A stretch of DNA of 64,000 nt from Bifidobacterium ruminantium DSM 6489 (GCF_000770925.1 NZ_JDTK01000005.1:1-64000); one strand, 5' to 3'. Counted from the first letter of the stretch, positions 16,750 through 26,854 are shown. Translations and numbers: made by a program. The notes: generated from the letters alone by a model not told the origin.

Positions 16750-19700
16750 TCAGTAATCGCTGTCATCAAGCGTTACCTTGACTTTGCCATTCGAGATGGA
16801 GAATCCGCCGTTCACGCTGAAGGTGGTGCTATCGTCATCCGGCTCCCACGAATCGTCGGAATTCTTCTCCTCGTACGTGCACTTCGCCTTGCCGCGTGCG
16901 GAGGAGAAGGTGCCGTTGTTGAGGTCGATGTCGGTGATCTTCGGATAGCTGCTGATGGACCATGCGAAGTTGCGGTAGTCATCGTCGTCGTACAAGTTGA
17001 AACCGAACGGGCAGTTCTCCGGCGCGTAGTCGGTGGACTTCGCGCAGTCGTCCAGCTTGGCGTTCACCGCGGAGGTCAACGCTTCCTTAAGCTTGCTCGT
17101 GGCCTTGATGATCAGCTCTTCCGAGTTGGAGCTACCCGAGTCGGAACCGCCGCTCGTGCGCACGGTGACCGTGTCGCTGGTGATGTAGTCCGACTTTCCG
17201 GCAGAGATCTTGTACGTGCCCGGATAGACACGCAACGTCCACGTGTTGCCATCCAGTTTTTCCGCGTTCTTCGGACTCACCTTGACGCCGTTGACGCTTA
17301 ACGAGTCAACGGTGCTTGGAGCGACCACATTGATGGTTTTGAGTAGCGGGCTTGAGATCTTCCAGTTTGGGAAGATTAGAAGCTTCGACCCGTCCTTGTT
17401 GATGGTGAGCGAATCGTTGACCGTCTTGCCGTTCAGCGTATAGCTCACGTTGACCGTGGCTACGCCGGCGGTGGTCTTGACATCGGCCACATGCGGATTG
17501 GAGATCGTGGCGTTGTCGGTCTTCGCCACGTTGTTGGACAGCAGTTTGACCTGGTTCTTGTCCACCTGTGGATCGGCGATGCCGTTGGCCTTGGAATAGT
17601 CGCCGTCGGCGATTGCCGACATATAGTTCTGCGCCACGGACTTCGCGCTGAAGACGGTCGAATTGAGCACGCCGTAGACAATGCCCAACACGATCAGAGC
17701 ACCGACTACGATGCCGCCGATGACGATCGCCTTCTTAGTTTTTGGGTCGAGCGGCTGCCCTGCTCCCGGAGCTGTGACAGGAGGCTGGCCCGGCTGCTGC
17801 GGAAGTGGCACGGAGCCGTTCGCCATGGCCGGGAAGGCTGGCTGTGCGGCGGGAATCGGGGCAGGCGCTACGGCGGGTTGTGGAACCTGCATGGCCGGCT
17901 GCGGCGCCGCGGGGGCGGCTGCCATTCCCGGCGCCATGCTGGCTACCGTGGCGGTGGTCACGGAATTGGCTGCGGAAGCCGTCTTCTTCGTTCCGTAATG
18001 AGGATCGCATGCCTTGATGTAATCGACCACGTTCTGCGGGGTTTGCTGCACGGTGCCGCCGACGAGCAACTTCCACATGCCTTGCAAGGATGCGACCAAT
18101 GTCGGTCCGAACGTCATGGCCACTACTTCGATAAGGAATGCCCAGATGCCCGCGACGAGGAAATACCACATCGGCACCATCACTGCCGCGCCATAGGAGG
18201 AATAGTGTGCGGAGAACGAGGTGAACAGGAATTCCGCGACCAGCCAGAACGTCAGCACGGCCACCGGAGCCTTCCATGTGTGCTGCCATCCCGCATAATA
18301 CGGGTCGTACATGTTGCGCGCCGTCTCACGCAGCGCGATGTACAGCGTAGCGACCAGGAACAGCACGAAGCAGATCCACAGGATCCAGCTGTTCTCGACC
18401 TTGGCGGAGATGTTGAACAGGGTGAGCGTCTGCTGCATGCCCGCCGAGTAGGTGATGCCACCGAATGATGACATCGAGAACAGCATGAACGGCAATGCCG
18501 GGAACAGCAACGGAACCAGCAACAGGCCGAAGACGCCAGCTCCGCCGGTGATGGATAGCACGAGCGTCGCCACGACGCCGAGCACCAGGAACAGCGCACC
18601 GTAGATCGCGAACGATTCGACGAGCGTGCGCACGAAACCGCGGGTGCGGTGCGCCCATCGCCATGCCGCGGTGAACACGTTGCTCGAATCGGCTGCGTAT
18701 TGGGCGAGGGCGTATCCTGCCAACGCGCCGAATCCCGCGAGGAGGAACGCCATGATGAACGTGCGTGGCGAGGCACCGGTGAATGCGGCGGACGCGGAAT
18801 AGGAGGAGTAAGATCCGCTGGCGTTCATGGGGAAGATGGCAGCGAGAATCACGACGATCAGACCATTGAGCAGGCCTACGATACCGGCGCTGATCACGCC
18901 AGTCCACTTGAACCGCAACGCGAACCTGCGGGCCAGCATGTAAGCGCCGAACGCGGCGCCGATGGCCAGTGCCATGCCGGGAAGCGCAACCGCGCCCGTC
19001 ACGCTGACATGCGAGGCATCAATGCCGACATCGCTCAGAGAGAAACCACTCGAGGTGGACTTCAGACTCAACGAACCGCCGACGCCGAACGCCAGCACGG
19101 TGAAGATGATCTGGAAGAAATTCGGTCCGGTATAGTGCACTCCGCTATTGTCCAGGAGAGACAGTCCGTCGGAGAGGCCTGGAACATTTGATAGTTCACT
19201 GCCCGCCACGGAGCTGCCGGCGAAGAAGACGATCGACGCGAGCAGCGCGAATACCACCGCGGAACCGATGCCGATGCCGAGGCTGGCGCCCATGGCCTTC
19301 ATGGATTGCGGAGTGGTCAGCGCGGTGATGGTCGGATCCGCCGCCGGACGCGCTACCTGCTGCGTCGGCTGGCTTTGATTCGCGGGCGCTGGCTGTGGTG
19401 CCTGCTGGGGCGCCGGAGCGTATTGGAACTGCTGTGTCGGCTGAGACGGCTGAGGTGGCTGCATCGGCTGGGCTGTAGGGAGCGGAACCTGCGATACCGA
19501 CGGTGTCGGCACCTGCTGTGCCGGCTGCGGCACCGGTGCGTATTGGAACTGCTGTGTCGGCTGGACCGTGGGCTGCGGAACGGATGCGGCTGCCGGCTGC
19601 GGAACGGATGCGGCTGCCGGCTGCGGAGTGCCCGCAGCGCCGGATGCAGGCAACGGAGCGGTTCCGGTGGAAGTCTGCGGCGTATTGGACGGCTCATGTG

Positions 19701-19839
19701 GGACGGCGGAGAGCACAGTGCCGTCATCCGGCTGTTGGCTTTGCGACGCCGACGCGTTCGACTGGGGGAGCGGCGAACCGCATGAGGCGCAGAATTTCGC
19801 CCCTGCTATGGTCGGCTTGCCGCATTGTGGACATGTCAT
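16750..19839 (-). CDS. Zinc-ribbon multi-pass membrane protein with extracellular TcaA-like region
   Basis: 1029 aa, function not known. Residues 3-22 (CPQCGKPTIAGAKFCASCG) are a four-Cys zinc ribbon. A Pro/Gln/Ala-rich linker runs to about 180, including near-identical TQQFQYAPVP/APAP repeats. About ten membrane helices follow (185-600), then a second Pro-rich linker (640-710), one more helix (VIGGIVVGALIVLGIVYGVL) and an extracellular part: an NTF2-like segment (SVAQNYMSAIADGDYSKAN) and a segment like TcaA/PEGA domains (VNGVKVSPKNAEKL...YPGTYKISAGK). The layout suggests a membrane sensor or wall-stress protein. Divergent from a related gene at 20004; the ATG has GGAGAAAGG upstream. Confidence 0.7.
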   Translation of the reverse strand: MTCPQCGKPTIAGAKFCASCGSPLPQSNASASQSQQPDDGTVLSAVPHEPSNTPQTSTGTAPLPASGAAGTPQPAAASVPQPAAASVPQPTVQPTQQFQYAPVPQPAQQVPTPSVSQVPLPTAQPMQPPQPSQPTQQFQYAPAPQQAPQPAPANQSQPTQQVARPAADPTITALTTPQSMKAMGASLGIGIGSAVVFALLASIVFFAGSSVAGSELSNVPGLSDGLSLLDNSGVHYTGPNFFQIIFTVLAFGVGGSLSLKSTSSGFSLSDVGIDASHVSVTGAVALPGMALAIGAAFGAYMLARRFALRFKWTGVISAGIVGLLNGLIVVILAAIFPMNASGSYSSYSASAAFTGASPRTFIMAFLLAGFGALAGYALAQYAADSSNVFTAAWRWAHRTRGFVRTLVESFAIYGALFLVLGVVATLVLSITGGAGVFGLLLVPLLFPALPFMLFSMSSFGGITYSAGMQQTLTLFNISAKVENSWILWICFVLFLVATLYIALRETARNMYDPYYAGWQHTWKAPVAVLTFWLVAEFLFTSFSAHYSSYGAAVMVPMWYFLVAGIWAFLIEVVAMTFGPTLVASLQGMWKLLVGGTVQQTPQNVVDYIKACDPHYGTKKTASAANSVTTATVASMAPGMAAAPAAPQPAMQVPQPAVAPAPIPAAQPAFPAMANGSVPLPQQPGQPPVTAPGAGQPLDPKTKKAIVIGGIVVGALIVLGIVYGVLNSTVFSAKSVAQNYMSAIADGDYSKANGIADPQVDKNQVKLLSNNVAKTDNATISNPHVADVKTTAGVATVNVSYTLNGKTVNDSLTINKDGSKLLIFPNWKISSPLLKTINVVAPSTVDSLSVNGVKVSPKNAEKLDGNTWTLRVYPGTYKISAGKSDYITSDTVTVRTSGGSDSGSSNSEELIIKATSKLKEALTSAVNAKLDDCAKSTDYAPENCPFGFNLYDDDDYRNFAWSISSYPKITDIDLNNGTFSSARGKAKCTYEEKNSDDSWEPDDDSTTFSVNGGFSISNGKVKVTLDDSDY

Positions 19840-20003
19840 GGGCGTTGCCTTTCTCCTTCTTGAAATGCATTACGCCTTCCATCTTAAGGGGTTGGCTCCC
19901 GTTGGACGGTTTGCGGCGGGGTGCATACCTCGTTTCGTTGCCGACCGTGGCATAAAATGCATAACGAAGAGGGTTTCTGTTGCTGGATACGGAAGGGGCT
20001 TCC

Positions 20004-21236
20004 ATGCGATGCGTGCGTTGTGGCTTCGAATTGACTGATGGCGGGCGATTCTGTCCGGAATGCGGAACGGACCAGCTGTCCGGAGGTACGGTGGTTGACG
20101 CGGCTCCCATGCTATGCCCGTCCTGCTCATCTCCGGTCAGTGCGGATATGCGATTCTGCCAGCATTGCGGTGCGCCGTTGCGGAGCGTTCCTCCTATGCC
20201 CAGAGCTACAGGGACGGACGCGGGTTCCACCACGGTTGGGGGTATGCCAACCGGTCCCGTCGGCTCCGAACCGCCGGTTCCGCTGCCGGCAACGTCCCAG
20301 CAGCGCGCGAAAAACGGAAAACGAGGAAAAATCGTCATTGCGGTCGTCGCAGCCATCGTGGTCGTCGCATTGGCGGTGGCCGGCATCGTATTGGCCATCA
20401 ATCGCACCCATAACGACACACAGAAACATACGGCGGCATCCAGCACGATTTCCAAACCAAGCAAGGAGCGAAAGCAGCCCGGCAAGCAGGCCGACGCCGA
20501 TTGCACCACCACCCCTGACGCGAGCCTGAGCGGTGTGACGGGCAACGGCTCGACGCTGATCGCCACCGTCGATTTCTCCGCGCGTGCGTGCGGAGACAAG
20601 ACATGGAAAGGCAAGAACGTCAAAATCACCATCAAAAGCGATGACAATGATGTGCTTGCTTCCGCGGTATACGATTTCACCAACGATCCGATGCGTTTCA
20701 AGAACGGCGAGGCCACGCGCAAATTGGCGTATGCGACCGGCCAATATTGGCGCGCTCCGGACCAGATCAAGGCGTCGTCGACCGACATGGTGGTGCAGAA
20801 GGACGCGGAGACGAATGGCGTCGCGGCCAAGGGCGTGGGCGACGCGAAGGGCGGTACGAAGATTCCCGATTCGGATGTGGAGCGCTACGCGCATCTCGCG
20901 TTGAGCTGGCAGATCGACAACGACCGTTCCTCGGTGTATTCGCTGGAGGATGATGTGACCACGCAGTTGTCCAGCAAGAAATACGGTATGGAAGTGGACG
21001 GCAAGACGTGGAAGTACGACGATATCTACGCGCAGTACCTTGAATTGCATGCCGAGTGGCCGAAGGCCGTGATGGCGTGGGCGTCGGACTACGACTATTA
21101 CACGCGCAACGGGTACGCCTCCGATTTCTATGTGATTCTTTCCGGCGAGACGTTCGATTCGAAGGACGCCGGTCGCGCATGGTGCTCGGATAACCAGTTC
21201 GGTGCGAATGACTGCATGGCGATCGATTTCGATTGA
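20004..21236 (+). CDS. Double zinc-ribbon membrane-anchored protein
   Basis: 410 aa, function not known. Two four-Cys ribbons at residues 3-22 (CVRCGFELTDGGRFCPECG) and about 38-60 (CPSCSSPVSADMRFCQHCG), a short Pro/Ala linker, one membrane helix at about 110-133 (VIAVVAAIVVVALAVAGIVLAI), and an extracellular domain of about 275 residues with Cys, Lys and Tyr-rich segments (DDIYAQYLELHAEWPKAVM; YVILSGETFDSKDAG). Start at 20004 has GAAGGGG 6 nt upstream. The same plan is found in the neighbouring genes at 16750 and 21751, so they are likely a lineage-specific family. Confidence 0.65.
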   Translation: MRCVRCGFELTDGGRFCPECGTDQLSGGTVVDAAPMLCPSCSSPVSADMRFCQHCGAPLRSVPPMPRATGTDAGSTTVGGMPTGPVGSEPPVPLPATSQQRAKNGKRGKIVIAVVAAIVVVALAVAGIVLAINRTHNDTQKHTAASSTISKPSKERKQPGKQADADCTTTPDASLSGVTGNGSTLIATVDFSARACGDKTWKGKNVKITIKSDDNDVLASAVYDFTNDPMRFKNGEATRKLAYATGQYWRAPDQIKASSTDMVVQKDAETNGVAAKGVGDAKGGTKIPDSDVERYAHLALSWQIDNDRSSVYSLEDDVTTQLSSKKYGMEVDGKTWKYDDIYAQYLELHAEWPKAVMAWASDYDYYTRNGYASDFYVILSGETFDSKDAGRAWCSDNQFGANDCMAIDFD

Positions 21237-21512
21237 TGGCTTATCGATGAGGCCGACGATGGCGCTGATGGATTTGATTCGATGATTCTTCGGCGTTAAA
21301 TGTGAAGAAAATGTGATCACTTGGGATTGGTGGTGGAGTAAGGCGCCTCGAAGCGCTGCGCGGCGTGAAAAACGTCATTTCTGGCGATTTGCTGAAATCG
21401 TTGGAAAATGGCGGTTTTACGATTGCGACACGCCGAAGGTTGCGTTCCTTTCGAATCTGAGTATATTTACTCCATGTGCTCAGCGAGAACAAAAAACCTC
21501 GCCAAGACCAAC
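21237..21512. other. Intergenic region before tRNA-Lys
   Basis: 276 bp with a more AT-rich centre than its surroundings. No gene found; it should hold the tRNA promoter, but no clear -35/-10 pair was picked out. Confidence 0.4.
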
Positions 21513-21586
21513 GCCCCTTTAGCTCAGTTGGTTAGAGCAGCTGACTCTTAATCAGCGTGTCCAGGGTTCGAATCCCTGAGGGGGCA
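21513..21586 (+). tRNA. tRNA-Lys (anticodon CTT)
   Basis: Full cloverleaf: 7-bp acceptor stem GCCCCTT/AGGGGGC with a terminal G-T pair, D arm GCTC-AGTTGGTTA-GAGC, anticodon stem GCTGA/TCAGC with loop CTCTTAA (anticodon CTT at 21547-21549), T arm CAGGG-TTCGAAT-CCCTG, discriminator A. CCA is not encoded. Confidence 0.97.
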
Positions 21587-21591
21587 CAGAC

Positions 21592-21624
21592 AAGACCCAA
21601 GCCAATTGGCTTGGGTCTTTTTGT
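21592..21624 (+). terminator. Terminator after tRNA-Lys
   Basis: AAGACCCAAGCC-AATT-GGCTTGGGTCTT followed by TTT, starting 5 nt after the tRNA. Confidence 0.9.
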
Positions 21625-21750
21625 ATTTTCGTGGCATGGCCCACGTTGAATCCACGGTTCCATGTTTCAGCCTCGGGCTTCCGACTCAAGCATCCCCCTA
21701 CTACACTGATATGTGAGAACGAGACGGACAAGCAAGCAAAGGGCACCATC

Positions 21751-22647
21751 ATGAAATACTGCACGCAATGCGGCAATCAGGCCGCTGACAACGCCAAATT
21801 CTGCGAGTCATGCGGAACTCCGTTCGCAGCTGTCCAGTCCGCGTCTGCGGCGCCCAGCGGGAACCTGCCGCCGATGCCATCGAATCGATCCGCGGTCCCA
21901 TTGCCCCAGCCGAGCGGGAACGTTGCCCCGCCCGTGTCTGCCGCCCCCATTCAGCCGCCGATGCCGATTCCGGCCGCAGCTGGTCAGCCGATGGGTCCGG
22001 CGAAGAAAAAGAAGGTCATCATCGCCGTGGTGGCGGTCGTCGTGGTGCTTGCGTTGGCGTTTGTGGGCATCGGAGTGATGACCGCGCGTGCGAACTCCAT
22101 GAAGCTTGCCGGATCGAGCTTCTTCGCGAAGGTCGATGACAAAGATGAGGAGATCACGGTGTCCGTGGGGCAGGACAACACCGTCACGCTGTCCGCTCGA
22201 GATACGTACTACGACGAGACGACCAAGATCGTCGGCACTTTGGGCAAAGGAAGCATCGACGGTGATTCGGTGAGCTATCCGGTTGCGAATCTGAAAATCT
22301 ACCGCGACGGCAAGGACGTCTCTTGGAGCGATCTGTTCAGCATGAGCGAAAGCGAGGCCAAGAAGACGCAAAGCATGACATCCGTGATGCTCACCGCGCC
22401 GAAGAACGCGGCGAAAGGCAACATGGTCGGTACGTGGGGCGTCTCTTTGAACGTCGGCGTCTTCTCTTACAAAATCGAAGCCGTGGCGTATCAGGGTGGC
22501 AGCTGGTCGGGCAAGATGAGCGGCGCGGGAATGGACGCCGAGACCTTCGGCGGCACTTGGGCCAGCCAAGGTGACGGCAGCTACCATATCCACGAAACGC
22601 AGACCTACGATTCCGAATTCGACGTGACGCTGCCGTCCGCGCGGTAG
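21751..22647 (+). CDS. Zinc-ribbon membrane-anchored protein
   Basis: 298 aa, function not known. Zinc ribbon at residues 4-23 (CTQCGNQAADNAKFCESCG), Pro/Ala/Ser linker to about 85, membrane helix at about 88-110 (KVIIAVVAVVVVLALAFVGI), then a 190-residue extracellular beta-rich domain (LSARDTYYDETTKIVGTLGKGSIDGDSVSYPV; GTWASQGDGSYHIHETQTY). Start at 21751 begins the ribbon; AAAGGG lies about 10 nt upstream. Third member of the local zinc-ribbon family; a role in envelope stress or wall sensing is only a guess. Confidence 0.65.
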   Translation: MKYCTQCGNQAADNAKFCESCGTPFAAVQSASAAPSGNLPPMPSNRSAVPLPQPSGNVAPPVSAAPIQPPMPIPAAAGQPMGPAKKKKVIIAVVAVVVVLALAFVGIGVMTARANSMKLAGSSFFAKVDDKDEEITVSVGQDNTVTLSARDTYYDETTKIVGTLGKGSIDGDSVSYPVANLKIYRDGKDVSWSDLFSMSESEAKKTQSMTSVMLTAPKNAAKGNMVGTWGVSLNVGVFSYKIEAVAYQGGSWSGKMSGAGMDAETFGGTWASQGDGSYHIHETQTYDSEFDVTLPSAR

Positions 22648-22833
22648 ACGTCACATGGCACCCGTCCGGCGATCGTGGACTGGTTCCGCGCCGGGCGGCT
22701 TTGCAAATCGCGGGACTTCCGGCGCGGGGAGTATGGTAATGCGCTGTTGTCCGCTTAGAGCGGAATCGCAACATATCTCGAATCGTACGAATCGCAAGAA
22801 TCGTCAAGAGAAGAAGCAACAGAGGAAACTGCA

Positions 22834-23565
22834 GTGGAATACACACTCTTCACCAAACTTGCCGCGGAATTCGTCGGCACCGCCGTGCTGATGGTCTTCG
22901 GTAACGGCGCTGTCGCCAACGCGGAACTGAAAAACACCAAGGGCTACCACGCCGGCTGGCTGAACATCGCCATGGGTTACGGTTTCGGCGTCATGTTCCC
23001 GGTGCTCATGTTCGGCGGCGTCTCCGGCGCCCACATCAACCCGGCCATGACCATCGCCCAGGCCGTCAACGGACTGTTCCCGTGGAACGAGGTTCTGCCG
23101 TACATCATCGCCCAGCTGCTCGGCGCTCTCGTCGGCCAGCTCATCGTGTACATCACCTACTATCCGCACTACAAGGACACCGATGACGCCGAAGCCATCC
23201 TCGGCACCTTCTGCACCACCGACGCCCACAACGACCGCGTCAACTACTTCCTCAACGAGTTCTTCGGCACCTTCATGCTGGTGCTCGGCGCGCTGTGCTG
23301 CCTGTCCCTGCCGTGGGGCAAGGCCGACCTCGCCGCCTCTTCCATCGTCGTCGGCTTCATCGTGTGGGGCCTCGTGACCTCCATGGGCGGCCCGACCGGC
23401 CCCGGCCTGAACCCGGCCCGCGACCTGATGCCGCGCCTGCTGCACGCCATTCTGCCGATCCCGAACAAGGGCTCCTCCCGCTGGGGCGAGGCCTGGATCC
23501 CGGTCGTGGCTCCGATCCTCGGCGCCATCGTCGGCGCGTTCCTGTTCAAGGTGCTGTTCGCCTGA
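22834..23565 (+). CDS. glpF: Aquaglyceroporin (glycerol uptake facilitator)
   Basis: 243 aa, MIP family channel with six membrane helices. Both NPA boxes are present: GAHINPAM near residue 67 and GLNPARDLMPRLL near residue 190; the Asp after NPAR is typical of glycerol-conducting members. GTG start with AGAGGAAA upstream. No glycerol kinase gene is next to it. Confidence 0.9.
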   Translation: MEYTLFTKLAAEFVGTAVLMVFGNGAVANAELKNTKGYHAGWLNIAMGYGFGVMFPVLMFGGVSGAHINPAMTIAQAVNGLFPWNEVLPYIIAQLLGALVGQLIVYITYYPHYKDTDDAEAILGTFCTTDAHNDRVNYFLNEFFGTFMLVLGALCCLSLPWGKADLAASSIVVGFIVWGLVTSMGGPTGPGLNPARDLMPRLLHAILPIPNKGSSRWGEAWIPVVAPILGAIVGAFLFKVLFA

Positions 23566-23581
23566 TCGACGCCTTTGATCC

Positions 23582-23620
23582 AAAGACCCGTGGTTTTCTT
23601 CGTAAGCCGCGGGTCTTTTT
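23582..23620 (+). terminator. Terminator after the aquaglyceroporin gene
   Basis: AAAGACCCG with complement CGGGTCTTT (23610-23618), extended by TGG/CCG pairs, followed by TT. Confidence 0.85.
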
Positions 23621-23780
23621 GCGTATGCGGCGGGTCTCGGTGGATGGTGGATTATGACGATGAATGGCAGCCACGCGTCCTGCCGTCATACGTTCGTTGT
23701 GCACTGCTGTATACGTTCGCAGTATGTTGGCTGACATTGCTATTCTGTCCAAAAGAGGCTGTTGTATATAGGGGGTCGAT

Positions 23781-24728
23781 TTGAAGCGGATTCGTCATAT
23801 CATTCGCGCGCTCGATCCAAAGGCCTACGCCGGGATGAACCGTCGGGAACGGCTTGAGGCGCTTCGTATCCGCCGCTTCGCTGCGGTGGCGTTGGTTTTG
23901 TTCCTGGTTGTGGCGATGATGACGTCGTGCAGCGTGCACGCGATGTCGGTTCGTATGTCGTCGCGCACGCAGGCGACGGCGCAGACTGAGAAATCGGTGG
24001 CGAGCGCGAAAGGCAATGCCGGGAAGACGTCCGGAAAGACGCGTCGCACGACGGCGGAAAAGCGGGCTTCCGAAAAACGATCGGCGGAAAAACGAGCTTC
24101 CGAAAAGCAATCGTCTGAAGAGCAGCCGCAGGAGGAAAGTGCCGCGGACAAGGCGCTGCGCGCGCAATCGGCGGCGCTGAGCGACGAAGACAGGAACAGG
24201 ATTCTCGACCAGGCGCGGAAAACCGCGCAGAACAGCGGCAATCCGGTTGTCCAATATCATTATTGCGTCGCGACCAGGGGTGATGTCGGATCGGCCGACG
24301 ATTTTGCCAACGCTGCGTTCCGCATCCTTAACGACGAGCATGGTTGGCCACGTGCAGGCGCGGTGTTCGAACGTTCCACCGATGGTGACTGTGATTTCGA
24401 CCTGGTGCTGTCCCAGGCGTCCCAGATGCCGTCCTTCTCTCCGTCGTGCTCGGTGCAATACAGTTGCAGGGTTGGTCAGAATGTGATCGTCAACGACGAT
24501 CGTTGGAAGGGTGCCGTCCAATCATGGCTGGACGCCGGTGGCGATCTGGCCCGGTATCGCGTCATGGTGATCAATCATGAGGTCGGGCATCGCCTGGGGC
24601 ATATCGACAATGAGACCACCTGTGCGGGCGAGGGACAGTTGGCGCCGCTGATGCAGGAGCAGTCCATGCATCTGGACGGTTGCAAGGTCAACGAATATCC
24701 GCTCGATTCGGAATTGTGGATTGGCTGA
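23781..24728 (+). CDS. DUF3152 zinc-metalloprotease-like exported protein
   Basis: 315 aa. Cytoplasmic basic N-terminus, one membrane helix at about 33-50 (FAAVALVLFLVVAMMTSC), a Lys/Arg/Glu/Ser-rich spacer with repeats of RASEKRSAEK type (about 70-120), then the DUF3152 domain (150-315). MVINHEVGHRLGHIDNE is an HExxHxxGH zinc site, and Cys residues (CDFDLVL, CSVQYSC, CAGEG, DGC) suggest disulphides outside the cell. TTG start with AGGGGG 6 nt upstream. The family is common in actinobacteria; its substrate is unknown. Confidence 0.8.
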   Translation: MKRIRHIIRALDPKAYAGMNRRERLEALRIRRFAAVALVLFLVVAMMTSCSVHAMSVRMSSRTQATAQTEKSVASAKGNAGKTSGKTRRTTAEKRASEKRSAEKRASEKQSSEEQPQEESAADKALRAQSAALSDEDRNRILDQARKTAQNSGNPVVQYHYCVATRGDVGSADDFANAAFRILNDEHGWPRAGAVFERSTDGDCDFDLVLSQASQMPSFSPSCSVQYSCRVGQNVIVNDDRWKGAVQSWLDAGGDLARYRVMVINHEVGHRLGHIDNETTCAGEGQLAPLMQEQSMHLDGCKVNEYPLDSELWIG

Positions 24729-24781
24729 CCGTATTGCGGATCTTCTGACCGTACCGGCGAAGCCTCCTCGCGAAGGCGTTC

Positions 24782-25888
24782 TTACAAACCGAAATACGCG
24801 TCGAAATCGTCTTGGCTGATGCTGCGGTCGGCCGTGTCGACGCGCACGTTGCTCCAATCGAATTCCTGCAGCGCCTCGGCCGCGCTCATCGGGCGCGGTG
24901 CGGTGCAAGACCGGTCTCCCTGCAGACCAAGCAGCCACGCGCAATAGCCGACGACCTGTTCCGGCGATACGCCGTGCGCGCGCAGCACGCCCATGTCCAG
25001 CGAGCGCTCGCGTTTGGCGAGTCGTCTGCCTTCGGCATTGTCGATGAGCGGCAGATGCGCGTAATGCGGGTTTTCCGGGGAATACGGCGATTGCGGCGTC
25101 GTTGCGGTTCGCGTTGCCGTCGTGCGTGCTGCGTGCGATTGGAATCCCGCCGCGATAAGCGCTGTGCGTATGGCGATCTGCAGCGCGTTCGACCGGAGCA
25201 GGTCGCGGCCGCGCACGATGTCGTCGACGCCCATGTCGAGATCGTCCACAACTACCACCAGCTGGTAGGAGAACAGTCCGTCGGCGCGGCGTACGATGGT
25301 GTCTCCGATGTCTTGCGGCAGGCTGAATTCCTGCCGTGCGAACACTTCGTCATCGAAATGGATGGTGGAGTTGTGGCTCGCTTTTTCAGGCATGGCGATC
25401 CGCAGCGAATGGCGGTCGCCGTTTTCCAGGCGTTGCCGCGTGGCGTCGGGATCGTTGGCGATGAGGCGTCGGCATGTACCTGGATAGACCATGAAACGGT
25501 CGCCTTCCTGCGGCGCGGAGGCGGCGCGGATGTCGGCGCGCGAGCAGAAGCAGGGATAGATCAGCGGAATCGAGGCGGAATTGCGTGCTTTCGCGGAACC
25601 GTATGCGTCATCGACCGTCAGGCGTTCCAGACATCGCAAGGCCTCTTCGTATAGGCCGTGCCGCGCCGATTGGTACACGGGCTCGCCATCCCAGTCGAGG
25701 CCGAGCCATCGCAGATCGTCCATCATCAATTCGGCAGCTCCGGGCACGACGCGCGGTTCGTCGATGTCCTCGATGCGCAGCAGCATGCCGTCGCCGCGGC
25801 TGCGTGCGGACAGCCATGCGCCGAGCATCGCGTAGATGTTGCCGATGTGCATGCGTCCTGATGGGGTCGGGGCGAAGCGACCTGGCAT
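24782..25888 (-). CDS. gluQ: Glutamyl-Q tRNA(Asp) synthetase
   Basis: 368 aa. Class I synthetase core related to GltX but without an anticodon-binding domain; it glutamylates queuosine in tRNA-Asp. [15 protein letters not shown] is the HIGH region, [15 protein letters not shown] is conserved, [11 protein letters not shown] with the later YPGTCR gives the zinc-site Cys/Tyr set typical of GluQ, and [14 protein letters not shown] is the KMSKS equivalent. It is longer than the usual 300 residues, with an insert near 255-285 ([15 protein letters not shown]). AAAGGAG precedes the ATG. Confidence 0.88.
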   Translation of the reverse strand: MPGRFAPTPSGRMHIGNIYAMLGAWLSARSRGDGMLLRIEDIDEPRVVPGAAELMMDDLRWLGLDWDGEPVYQSARHGLYEEALRCLERLTVDDAYGSAKARNSASIPLIYPCFCSRADIRAASAPQEGDRFMVYPGTCRRLIANDPDATRQRLENGDRHSLRIAMPEKASHNSTIHFDDEVFARQEFSLPQDIGDTIVRRADGLFSYQLVVVVDDLDMGVDDIVRGRDLLRSNALQIAIRTALIAAGFQSHAARTTATRTATTPQSPYSPENPHYAHLPLIDNAEGRRLAKRERSLDMGVLRAHGVSPEQVVGYCAWLLGLQGDRSCTAPRPMSAAEALQEFDWSNVRVDTADRSISQDDFDAYFGL

Positions 25889-26272
25889 GATGGCTCCTTT
25901 CGGTCTGGCGGCGTCGGTTCTGTGCCGTTTTTATGGCCGGGCCTGCATCGCTCGTCTTCCGTTGCTGAAGGAAGCGTGCGTGCCGGCGTTCGCGATATAT
26001 GCAACTGTACCTGCATGGTGGAGCAGTGGCGGATATGCCTTGGAAAGTCGGCCATTTACAGCCATTCGCGGCGTGATGCGCGGCTTTGCGTGTGATATGC
26101 CTCACAATCTGTGGAAAGTTTTTGCGGATGACGGCGGTGGGGGCCGTGTTTTGACTGGGGGTGTGTACAGGGTGGTATATGCCGGCGAATATGCCGGTGA
26201 ACAATTAGGCAGACCCGAAACCCCTGGGAACAGTGGGCGATGGGTATTAAAAGGGGATTATAAAGAGGTAAA
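25889..26272. other. Intergenic region between gluQ and the HTH pseudogene
   Basis: 384 bp. No supported gene; frames here have no recognisable domain and overlap gluQ. The right end is AT-rich (ATTATAAAGAGG) and carries the ribosome-binding site of the next gene. Confidence 0.5.
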
Positions 26273-26694
26273 ATGGCAAGACGGCATTTTAGTCGATTGG
26301 AAGTAGAATACCTGCGCATGCTACCGGCGATTGATTCGGTGACGGAAAGCAGGATCACGTATTCGCGCCAATTCCAGATCGACTGCATGAGACGCTATCT
26401 TCAGGGGGAGAAGCCGACCGCGATTTTCACCTCCGCTGGGCTGAGCCCGTCGGTTATAGGGGCACAAGCGTATTGAACGCAACATCGCCCGGTGGAAGCG
26501 CGACGAAAGCATCCATGGAAAAGGTGAAGCAGCCGAAGTCGTCGGACGCGCCCGTCAATACGACTCCGAGCGAGCTGCCGGAAGTGGCTTTGGGCAAGAT
26601 CCAATCGCTGGTATGCCAGGTGCTGTCGCTGAACGAGCGTATCGAAGAACTGGAACGCACGGTGGAGGAGTTGCGCAAGGGGAATACTGACTGA
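26273..26694 (+). pseudogene. Frameshifted HTH-domain protein, paralogue of the gene at 32723
   Basis: The start (MARRHFSRLEVEYLRMLPAI) has AAAGAGG upstream and matches the intact 177-aa protein at 32723 (EEVEYLRSLPVV; RITYTESFKHNCMRRYLAGE versus RITYSRQFQIDCMRRYLQGE). After VIG at about 26459 the frame is lost at a run of four Gs; the continuation HKRIERNIARWK is in the +1 frame, and the C-terminal coiled coil (SLNERIEELERTVEELRK) is in yet another frame. Two +1 shifts are therefore needed. Related proteins are widespread in Gram-positives and annotated only as HTH-domain proteins, with a transposase-OrfA-like look. Sequencing error at the G run is an alternative for one of the shifts. Confidence 0.7.
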
Positions 26695-26799
26695 CGTCCC
26701 GTGAATCGCCTTTTCGGCGGTTCGTGGCCGTTTATCTGGTATAAATGGCTATGCAGACGGAGTCTTTGAAGTCCCCCTTCTACTGCCGTCTGATTTTGC

Positions 26800-26854
26800 A
26801 GCCCGTACGAATTTCGACCGCTTTATCGCTTCACTTCAGGTCGTCGTACGGGCT
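26800..26854 (+). terminator. Hairpin, possible terminator or small RNA element
   Basis: AGCCCGTACGA (26800-26810) pairs with TCGTACGGGCT (26844-26854); the loop contains a smaller CGACC/GGTCG stem. It is followed by TCTTCA rather than a true T-run, so termination would be weak. Confidence 0.45.

Noticed and set aside
25836..26306. 156-codon plus-strand frame
   Set aside because: Starts antisense inside gluQ, and no ribosome-binding site or recognisable domain.
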